Below are positions 47,701 through 59,700 of a DNA stretch of 64,000 nucleotides, piece by piece. The first letter of the stretch is position 1. Each line of letters begins with the position of its first letter. Source of the DNA: Phoronis australis. Lineage: Eukaryota > Phoronida > Phoronidae. The notes below the pieces were generated by a model. The model did not search any database. It was not told where the DNA came from and saw only the letters and a program-made list of their open reading frames with translations. Both the position numbers and the translations under genes were made by a program. The DNA lies in contig NMRA01000007.1 in the NCBI GenBank assembly GCA_002633005.1, positions 948,811-1,012,810 on the forward strand. Direction: 5' to 3'.

Positions 47701-50700
47701 CAACTAAAATGTACAATAAACAACTCGTCATCATCAGCAAACACAGTCAGAGTGTGACACAAAATGACTTACACAGCTCTAAGTCACTTTAAACATAAAA
47801 CTAATCACAGTGTTCACAAAAATAAGGAATAGCATAAACAGGCTGTTTACAAAGTTAACTTTAACTACAAAATGAAATATTTTCCTGTTGAAAGTTACAT
47901 GCTTATATGCACAGCAACGTACAATGCAGCAAAGTATATCCACAACTGCCTGAATAATAGACCCATCACTGATGGACTCTTTTCTTTAGTGGAGGCAGAA
48001 AAATGCATTCTCTACTTTTCAAAATTTCAAGCACCTTGAGTTGATTAACACACACAGAACCCTTTTTTGTCAATTTCTTGGCATCAGCAATGTAACTCAA
48101 AATGCAATCGTACACGTTTCCGTGCATTAGAATGATGAATTACAAAATAACAAATATATATGATATTTGCATGTGGAAAGGCAGGACAGATGATTGACAT
48201 CTGCTGCATCGTGGGCAAGTACCTCAAAATGAGTGTGGTGCTGTGGTATTTCAGGACAGGCCAATTATAACATACACTCACAATAACAAGGATTTACACA
48301 CCATCCTTAAGATACCATGTAATTTTTTCATAGGTCTGTGAATAATTATTAAATTGTAATATATGTTGTACCATACACTTGGAAGTGCAAGACCCATTGA
48401 AGTGATCATCAACCATACAATTTAATTGTTACTAACAAACAAAATAGACCACTTGATGCTACAAAACTGACCTCAACTTGTTTCTAACAGTGATTTCTGG
48501 GCTTTGGGAAGATTTGACAGTTCATTACTACTAGAAACCATGGTCAGTGCATAAAATGCCCCACAAAGTCAAGCAATTAATAGTTCTTCTCAAACCCATA
48601 TCACTTCTAACCAGAGTACACAACAAAATTCAGGGTGGTCAAACTGCAAGGCACACATCCTGCATACTGAAAATTTATACACTGCATTGAAGTGAAAACT
48701 AGTACGATTTTCACTACTCTTCTGAAGTTTTAATTTCAATCATTAGATGGTATGATACACCTAAAAACAACGCATTTCAATTTCAAGTAGGGTTGTCTAT
48801 TAAAAATTCAGCTCGTCATGCTGCGGTTTTACATTAGCCACAATTAATTTTTCTCCACCGGACCATATACCTTCAGTGAATGTGTACAGCTCATTGACTG
48901 CAGAGCCACAAAGACGATACAGAAGCCCAGTGTCTCGGTACAGTGAAAAAATAAATGGTGTACTTTTCTCATATTCTAAACCTAATTTAACTCCTTTGAC
49001 TTCGAAATTCTACTCTCAATATGATTTACAAAGGAGACAATATTGCACAATGTTATGTCACATTTTTCATTGGTCAGTCAACAACAGACTAACTTCAACT
49101 GACCAATCACAAATGTCGATGATCAATATACTAATTACAATATACACTAACCTTCTCCAGGACTTGGATAAATGATATTGGTCTAATCTTGCACTCTTAG
49201 CTATTTTCATCTTTTACTGGACTTTTTGACTAGAACTTCACCAATTTGGCTTCAAAGTTCTATTGACTTTTATATTTTTACTTTCAGTTCACGTTTTTGG
49301 AAGATATTAATTAAATGCTCAAAATCCATAACATTTCATTGTATGATTGTAACGATTTTTAAGCCCTAAAAGTGCACAGAATACGGGTAACTCCATAACA
49401 GTTGGCAGCCCTGCAAATTTAACCCAGCATAACATGAAATGGCCTTAAATTTTTTGACAGGAGCCAGGTTAAAGCAAACTATGAACCATTCTAGAATATT
49501 TTGTCTTGTATAGTAAGACCACGCTTATATCACCTGCTTTGGTCTGTTCACGTCGTGCATCACTAAGTTTACTTTCAAGAGCTGACAGTTGATGGGAGAA
49601 CCCACCCTCTATCTCATCACAGCGATCTTTTAAAGCTAGAAATTAAAGCAAATCAATAAACATAAATGAAGTGGCGTGTAAGCCACAATGAGTCTTTAGT
49701 TTCAGTTCTCATATATCGACAGCACTCGTGTGAGTAGAAAGCCTAGAACTCCTTAGTCCACAACATAAACACTAAGATTGTCATAACAAGAAATGTAGTA
49801 ATCCCACGATTCAAGTGTCACCACTATTGACTTTCACAACTTCGCTGAAGATCTCCAATAGTTCTAGTTAACTGGTTAAAGCTACACAGAAGACTTTTAA
49901 GTAAATCAGAAGCCAGTGATCAAGGTAGACAAATGACCACTGTTGCCCACTGGTTGCATATTTAACACCTCAACTTCACAGGTGGTGACATAAGGGAACA
50001 CAGATGACTTAATTCAAATTTTGTTCAAAAGTGAAGTTGCCTTTTTTCCACAAGAGGGCACTGAAAGCCATCAATCACACATGATCGGGCACCAAATTCT
50101 TACATGAAATTTTATCACTATACCTGTACAAGACATTCAGAAAATGTAAATCAAGCCATGCATCGTAACTATAAGGCAAATAAGTTGACATGTTTAAATT
50201 ACTCCTAAGAAGGCTGATAGGACGCTTTTGTGATTACTCATCATAAGTATCTTATCTACCATCAGAGGTCCTATGAGCTTTCTAATAAAAATTCCTATAT
50301 GAAAGCAATAGTAATGCAGAAAATTAGGCCACACCATCAATTCTAGCAAAAATAAAGGATGTCAACTGGAGATAACTTCAGTAGAAGACTAACCCCTCTC
50401 AGCTTGCACTTGCTGTCGGCCCAGTTCAGTCTTCAACTGGTCTATAGATCCGTTGGCCTCTTGAAGTTCACCTAATATTGCCTGGTATCTCTCATCAAGC
50501 TCATCAAGCTCCGTACACTTGTCTCTCAGCTGGCTCTCCGCATGACTCACTGCATTTTGTAGTGATTGTATCTGGCCTTCGACTGAAACAGATCGCATGA
50601 CAAAATAGAATTCCAAAGATCAACGTCAATCCCATTTGCTCGATTCTAGTTACCATATGCCTGATTCTAGTCACATATAGAACAAAAAATCAGTCCTAAA

Positions 50701-53700
50701 GTGTAAAAAACTTCATTCAAAGATCATGTGCCCTGTTCGTAAACCCCAACAAAATGCGGTCAAGCCAAGATCACTAATTTCAAATTGAAATGAATCAAGT
50801 AAGTGGCGCTAATCTTTCTCATTCAACCACTGAACTAAAAAAACATGAAACAAAACTGCAACCTTCTCAGAACAAGCTGCAAGCGGCTTTACGGCCACAC
50901 GCTATGAAACCCATGCTTGCTTCATATATCTCCTACTGACACAAAATGTCGGCTTTAGCTTTGTTATTGAACAAGGTCCAACGGCACCTTATTCTTCTGG
51001 AAACAGGCCAATGTATTCACAAAGTTCCCCATAGTCCTTCCTCTCGCCGAGTCCTGGCATGGACACATTTCAGTATGTAAACTACATAATTATTCTACCT
51101 TGACTTCTGACTTGGCTTATTCTACTTTCCACCAACTGAGCATCCTGTTGTATCCTCTGCGCAAGCTGATTCCTTTCTTTGGTGACTGTCTCCAACTCTC
51201 TTACAATATGTTCGTAATCATCAGGGGCAGCTCTTAATCATAAAAAATAAACCATTCAAAAGCTGCATGTATACAATACCAAAAACAATTTACAATTTAC
51301 AAAGACAAACTGTCACCGAGATTCAGCACAAAACATTACATTACCTCCTAGTTGACCATAGTCAAACGGAAATTTTATTAAGCGTTAGACATCTGACTGT
51401 GTCCATTTTATTGTCAGAATGTCCCATAGACTTTACTCGAGTCCACACATTTCCAGATACATTTCTGGGAATAGCGTAGACAAAATTAGCTCTCTTTGCC
51501 CCTCGTTATCCTCATGAATGCGACAATTCAAGGCAAAGAATCACTCTGACATTCACCAATAAATCTGGACCAATGTCACCATACTCCAATGGCAAATTTT
51601 TTCCCCAGTTGATTTCCAAAATGTCATGTCATAATTTGACATTACAGAACAAATGTTAAGGACGGAAAGAATATAGCAAAATCTGATCAATCTTAAGCTA
51701 AAGTAAGGACCCATCTGCACACACAGTAGCACAACACATTGTTAGCAGGCTAACTTCACAAAGCTGAGCTAAGTTTGAAAAATGGTTTTCACAACCATAA
51801 CCTTGCAAGCTTGGGTAATAACGGCCAAGACATCTTTTAATTACATTGATGACTGCCTGAATACCACTGGTTTCTCACAATATTTACTCAATTTACATCG
51901 TTTCATTGTCGTAGTGACGACATACAAACAGGTAGGAACACCTTAATACACTTACTCTGTATTTTGTGCTGGTCCAACATCTCTCACCGGTTCATCACGA
52001 CTAATTTCCTCAAATGCTTCACGTCTTGCAAGAAGTCCTGCGCACAAATAAGCCAAATATTTCCACTTCAATTCATCACATTTATCTTGCTATTTCTATT
52101 TCCCGTTACAATGCAAGGTGTCGATGTTTACATGGAGGAAGACATGCGTTGTGTTGTAAATGCTAATTACGTTGATTTTTATAGAGGATCAAGCAAACAT
52201 AACCTTTTAACAGTAAAAACTTAGTACATGAAAAATAATTGATTTTCACAAAAATTCACAACCAAACATGATATCGGTTTCAGCATAAAATACCTCTTCA
52301 ATTCAGCAAGAATGGAAAGCTAGGGTTATAAAAGTGTCGAAAAAGCCAGGAACAGCAAAAAACAGCAACATACAGACAGTGAAAAGTGAAATAAACAATC
52401 TCAACAAACCTTGTAACATCTGAATTCTTCCACTTGCAAATGCTATTCTTTGTTCAAAGCGTGTTAATTTGGCCAAAGATTGCTTCAGCTGTACGTCTTT
52501 TTCCTCAAACTCATCAGAAATTCTAAAAGAGCACATTTTTGCTATAAAATGAATGGTGATCGTGCATTATTCTAACAGATGCCAACTAGGAACATTCTAT
52601 ATAACTTAAGCTTACACAAAAGATACTGCGAGATTATAAAACAAGATACACAAAAATGAAAGGTCAAAAACACAGAAGTATGTGCCATAAAGTAATCGCA
52701 AACAGGACAAGTCCTTGGCTTGACTGCACAACACGCTCCTGTCGCTAGGATTAACCAAAACTAGCAACAACGTTTGACCTATATCATTTCAGATGTGGCC
52801 TAGCATTAACACTTAGTTACAATAGAGAACAGACAGCAACCTCCACCATATTATCCCTAGTCATTACAGCCGAGTGTACAATCAATGTACAGAAATTCCT
52901 ATCTAGAATATTCATTCTAACACAGCTAAGTTCATAACACAGCACATTCGCTAAGCTTTAGGACCAATGAGTTTGAGCACTTTTCAATGTACAGGACCCG
53001 ATACCACAATACACTATGCCACAAACCTAATCACCACATCACAACTGAGTTCTACAATGGAGAACTACATCTGCAGAAGAGCAATGAGAGAACACACCAC
53101 TCACCTCTGAACTAATGAAGCCAACTGTTGCTGCGTTGCCTCTGACTGCTCTAGCCTACTGTTGAGAGACAAGGCCACCTGTTGCACTTTTGTCAATTCA
53201 TGTTCAAGAGACTGAAACAAAGGATTTGGTGCAAAGGTAGGCAACTCACTTTTGTTCAACCCTTATCCAGCTGAGCAGTTGATTCAAAACCGGCCACTGT
53301 ACACTGAGCCTAAGTAGGTCACCAGTTAGTTGTACACTGGGTTGTTTTAGAGTGTGCTTTCTGTTATGTAACAGGTTGGTCTTGATGCATAATTTGAAGG
53401 TTATATACAAAAAAGTCAATGGAGAAAATGTAGAACTATCATTGAACTTGACAAATTAATCTAATTTTATTTCTCCATTTCTTTAGAGTACATAACACAA
53501 AAATGTGCATAAGATTTAGGTGAGAACAAGAATTGTACACTCTAGTGGACATGAAATTCTGTATAATCACCACAAAACTTGAATTCAATCTAACTCAAAT
53601 TAAAAAGTCTTTGCCAAGCCAGGGCCTAAGCACAATTTGCTGTTTCTTGGTCATTTTTAGGTTTGAATTGTATACATATATCAAACTCGTCTTTCACAAA

Positions 53701-56700
53701 AAATTTAACCAAATAGTCCAGCATAATCTGCTTGTGACTACCACAATGTCAAGACACAAGCAAATAATCCCCCAAAAATGTCTCATAACTTGCGAACTAG
53801 GACTCGCAGATATATACTTCAAATGGGGAAAACAGAAATCTTTAAGTGTACATGCTCACATAATAAATAGACAAACAGGGGCTAATTAATCAATGAATGG
53901 AAGTTGCCTTGGTCTTGAGGCGAGTATACTCACTGACAGTAGGTTGCATAAACCAACAGTTGGGTGAGGGTAATCACCCACAGCAGAATAAGGGTGAACA
54001 ATTATTTACTTTTCATAAACAAGTTTTAAAGTGAAATAATCTCAAAAATTTTGACTTGTGTTGATGAGAAACCACGTTGTGTCAGTTTGTGTTAAGATCT
54101 AAGCATAGGCCTCTTGGAGTGCTCATTAACACAGTCAACCGAGGTGAAAACGGCCCCTCCGACCACACTAGATAATGTGCAGCCAACGCGAACCAACCTC
54201 TTCTGTACACAAGATCAACAGACAACAACCTCTGAATACACACCTTATTATTATTCATCTGCAGTTGAAGCTGGGCTCCTCTGTCTTGCAAGCTGTGGTT
54301 GAGAACTTTGGTTTGATTTGTCAGGCTGTCTATCTCACTTTGGAGCTGGTCAACCTGGTACAAACAAGCACAATTTTCAACAAGTTCATCAGCAGCCACT
54401 TCCAGCTAACAGCGACTTTCCACAAACTCTCAAAATGTTTACGCATATGAGAAGTCATCATCAAAAGAAATACAGCTGCAGTGTGACCAAGATAAAACGT
54501 GTAAGGAAACAAAAATGATAGCAAAGTTTGATAAATGCCATGTGTATACTGAGCATTGGTAAAGAGCAGCAACTACGATAGTCATATCTCAAATTCAACT
54601 ATCCTTTTTGCAGAGAGAGAAAAACACATGGTGGAACTGACCCAAGTTTTCAAAAGGTTAGGCTGCTAACACAAGGTCAAGTTGGCAGAGTATTGCGCTC
54701 AGCTAATCTTGTAAATTATTCATGACAGAATTGTAACGTACTGCACAACAGTAAATCTTCTCTGGCATTCGAAAAACAAATGAGAATGATACACTATTTT
54801 TGATGTAAAATAACCCGACAGCAGTGATTAAGTCAGGTATTAAAATGGAGATTTTGCTATTTTCTATAGGTCCTAGACAATTGCCCTGAAGTGCCAAAAT
54901 CGGTCAGGACATTTTGAAAACCAGTCGCACAAAATTTGTCATTGGAGAATGGTGACCAAACTTAGGTAACAAAGAAAAGGAACCACTTGTGAACGGAGTG
55001 GTACTTTGCCTTGAATTGCCACAAATTCATGACAAACACAAACTCCTCTTTTAAGTCTGCTAAACGGGCAAGCGTGACCTTTTAGTGAATTACACAGCTA
55101 CTGTGGAAAAACACCACCCACCAAGGACCATAATGTACAATCTGTGACATAGGGAGTATGAGTGTTTAGTTGATTCCTGCCTTTAACTTGGAAGTTTGAC
55201 ACCAATGATGCATTAGCAGGTGACAGAACGAGGATTGGTGGAAATCATCAAAACAGGGTTTAGTATCTTTTTAAAACCGAGCTGAGGAGCTAGTGACCTG
55301 ACTCAAGGGTCTAGCAGTGTGGCCCAGTGGGATTTGAACCTACAACTCTGAGTAAGCCACATTGCATCCTCAGAACCAGTATTAAAAGTGTGATAAGATT
55401 TTACTACCACTATACAAGTCATAATCCTGCAAATCAGATGGTCTGTCAGACAGAGTAACAAATGGAACTGTGAGGAACAGAGCCAGGTAGGAAGCCATAG
55501 AGATCCAGATTAAGAGAAGGAAGTGAAGGTGGATTGGTCACACGCTACGTAAGCCGAATGCAAATACCACCGAGCTTGCCTCAACTGGAACTCCCAAGAG
55601 AGATGAAGGAGAGGCAGACCTGTGCAAAATTATAGAACCGTGACATCTGGACAACATTTCTACTGGCATGTCTTGGAATGAGATCTGAACCAACGCCACC
55701 AACTGGACCAGATGGCGAGCAGTCATGGAGGCCCAGTGAACCTCAAGGTGTCCAGAGGCATAAGTCAAGTAAGTTCTAAAAGATAGTTTAAATTAAAATC
55801 CTCCTTGAAAATTTTGATAACAAAATCCTGTTTATAGGAGGGTGAAACATCAGCTTTACAAAGCTGTCTAAAATTGCAGCTCAGATCAACAGTTGTCACA
55901 AGCAATTTGATTAAAGGCTTTCTGAACGTTACTTAAAACGCCAGGTATTTGATAACTCGCTACTGACAAGTGATTGAAGTGTTTCAATTGACCATTGCCT
56001 ATTGACAACAGGTGGCACATGTGAATGCAGTGCAAGTTCCAAATTCATAATGCTGCGCAGCCAGCTAATAGCACCACCTTTTGTTTCCAGTTCTGATCGT
56101 CTTTATGTGTGCAGATTTCTGTAGACTTTTGCTGCACCATAAGAGTGAAGACCTTTTCGCGCCACCTGCAAGAAACACAAATGCTATTATCGCACACACA
56201 AGCCAAGTCATTAAAATCTGGTAGTAGGGCACTAGATTATGACGCAAGATGGATGGTAATAGTCAAATAACATTAATCTTTGTTGAAAACTTTCAATATA
56301 AATGAAATTGATCTTTTCTGCCACAAGAAAACTATCTGCACACTGTTCAACCTAAGAACAATAGACCAGATTCAAGGTCAACAGTAATCGCTACATATCA
56401 ATCTATTTTGATTAATGGGTCAATTCACTGTTACATATTTGGTACAAGCCACATATGTTGAAAACTAAGAAACAAACCTGTTCAAGAGGTTGGTTTCCTT
56501 CTTCTTATTATCACCAAACTTTGTCTGAAGCGAAACAAAACCCCAATTATTTTAAAACAATCCAAACACAACAGGCCTCCATCGATTCCTTACTTTTTGA
56601 AGGTATTCCTATTTTTCCTTCAAATTCCTTCATTTTTACAACTTTTTTGTCAAGATACGTCGATGGGTGACTTTCTTGAATTTTATGAAGAAACATCGAG

Positions 56701-59700
56701 TTATAATTGGAACTAAAATGCAGTATCTATGATAACTGTATCAGATTGCCCAACAGCTCCCTCTTTGACACCAAAAACGGTGTTATTCTAAGAAAGAAAG
56801 AAGAAACAAAGTGTTGCCAGTACCAAGGTCAGTCCTAACAAGCATAAAATAGAATTTAAAATCGCTGGAGAGACCACCACAATGCTTGGATGCTGTGCTC
56901 AAGGTACAACAGCATTCATATGCTTAATGCTAGAGAACTGAAATATTTTGGATACTGAAACTTTGTAAAGAAGACTGGTCCTTCTCCTGCAAAAACATTT
57001 CTAAACTGTTTCTGGCTATTTTTCTTAGTTAAACAAACAGGGGACAACCAAAGCATCTTAGGTTCAATTAGCATCGACGGATGGAAATTATATCTTCAGC
57101 AGCAGATCAGGGAAGAAATTTCTAAAAGTGGAGCTACTTTACACTGCTGAGGTTGATGAGACAATTACACGCAACAGGTGCAGAGACAGTTCGATTTCTC
57201 ATGCAGTTGCGCTATTGCAGCCTGTTTCATGAAAGTGTGACTTAAGGCCTAAGACAGAAATTTAATGTTGTGCTCCCACTTTACAATATTATTAATTGTG
57301 AATGCATTACAATCTAAAAATAATTTATAAAAAATATCTCAGTAACTAGCTTTCACGTGCATATTCTTTTGCACAAGTGAAATTTTAGTATTTTTCAGAA
57401 CTAGTTGTGTGCAGTTTTAAGACAAAATTCCTGACTTAAGCCTTGGTTTACTGTTCATAAAGGATCCTGGTCTCTAGTAAAGTAAGAAGTGGTGTGTTAT
57501 CTGACACAAGGATTGGTATAACGTGATGTTCTTTTGGGAGAACAAAATGTGACAATTAAACACTACTGGTTTTACAGACAAAAATGCATGTCTGGAGTTA
57601 CAATTGGATGGGATAGACGTTATTTGGTTTGTCAAGAGATCTAAAACAACAAAATCCACTGTTTTTGTGATTTTATACAAATCCCCAATTCTCGCCACTG
57701 TCTGCCTGACATTCACTGAAATCAAGACCAGTGACTTTACCAGATAAAAAAGCTCAAAATACTTTGCCATTCATTGAGTGGTATTTAGCTTCACCAACAG
57801 AGCATTTGATTGCGACTGGTGAGGCTGATCTCAAAAAATTACTTTTCTCGCCGATAATGTTCCTTTAAGAAAATTGTTTCCAACAATTTATTGGTGCTTA
57901 AAAGATCTCCAACAAACACTAACCGTGGACAACTCGTTCTCTTGGATGGCCAGTATTTCATTCACAGCCGTCAGTCGCACATTCACCAGATCTATAGTTG
58001 ACTTGAGGTTGTCACAGTCACACTCCAACTCCTGTCAAAAACAATAACAAGTGACGAGGTAAGAGATATCACGATAGGAATGTATAAATGCAACATACAC
58101 TAATAGGAATGCAATACACGATTTGAATACATGCAACATAAACTAATAGGAATGCAATACACGATTTGAATACATGCAACATAAACTAATAGGAATGCAA
58201 TACACGATTTGAATACATGCAACATAAACTAATAGGAATGCAATACACGATTTGAATACATGCAACATACACTAATAGGAATGCAATACACGATTTGAAT
58301 GCAAAGCATCATGATATACTTACAAATGCAACATATCACGAAATGAAGATAACGCATCATAAAAGAACTGCAACAAATTATGATATGAATGCCATGTATC
58401 GTATAAATTCTGTGAATAAGGTTTCTATTTATCTTTATGACGTTCTCCACGAATTTGTACCATTTTTCATGACATTTTTCACGACTTCCATGCATAGAAA
58501 ATGCTTTTGAGACATGCCAGATTTTCTGTCACAGTTTGAACCATGGTCAAACCTACGGATAGCAACAGTAGATACAGTAGATCTAAATCATACCTTTATT
58601 TTTTGAGTCAAGCTTTGTTTCTCATCCTTCCAAGCAGAAGCTGATTGACTGAACTCTTGCGTTTCTCTCAGATATGCCTTCAGTTGTGACGTCTCCTTCC
58701 TGTAGTGGTCAGCTTCTCGGATTTTTGAGCTGTTGGGAAAAGACCGAGTAACCATGACAACCAGGATTTGATACTGCCATGTAGGGCCTATGCATGTTTA
58801 TTGATCAGAGAATAATGTTTAGTCCACATTTTCAAGAAAGTCAATGTACATATCTAAGAGATCTAGTGGTTGGGAGAAACATAACACATCAAATTTCCCA
58901 TCCCAAGATGCTTGCAATAAATTTACATTCGTCTATTCAAATTATTTAAAACAACTTGATGTTCAAGTCCTAAGATGTGGCAGCCAATGTTCACGCAATG
59001 TTTTTCCGTTGTTAATATTATTCAGGATCTGCATCTGGCCAACTTCGGAACATCGTATCTCAGAAATGGCTTATCGGTTTTTGATTTATGCGAAACTTTC
59101 TGACAGTATGCTTTATGCACTGTTCGAACCAATGTGTTAGCAATTGTTTTTAAAATGTTCCACTTTTGCTTGAGGGGCTATCAAAAAATAGTCCTTTCTG
59201 CAAAAGTCACTCACTCTAAGTCTGTTGTCAGCTGAGACACTACATCTTCACATCTTGACCGCGTGCTGGTAACTTCCTGCCGAAGTTCAATTGCTTCAGA
59301 ACGCCATTTTTCCAGTTCTTGCTGCAGATCAAATGTTTGTTTCCGTTCTTTGGAGAGAGCAGATTCCATCTCACTGCTCATTTCTGTAAGCTATTCAAAA
59401 GAATTTTCATTCAATTTTACTATCAGTATGGAATTCAATGACAACCTGAAACAATTACAAACTGTGAAACCGTTTCGCACATGTACTAAGTGAACTCTTA
59501 TTTTACAATATACCTTGGGAATGTTATGAAATAACCATGTACCCATAAAATCATTAAACTTTAAAACATACCTGCACCCTGGGGAAGAACCCGTCCCCAT
59601 AAAAAAACTTCAAATATCAATGTAATTATTTTAGTTTTCAAAAGCAATGACAATGATATAATGTCTTAAATTTTAGAATTTAAGATACCACAAGTAAGAC

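Noticed and set aside
58105-58319. Regularly spaced direct repeats suggestive of a CRISPR array
   Set aside because: Units are contiguous 43-bp copies without unique spacers, inside an intron of an animal gene; it is a minisatellite.
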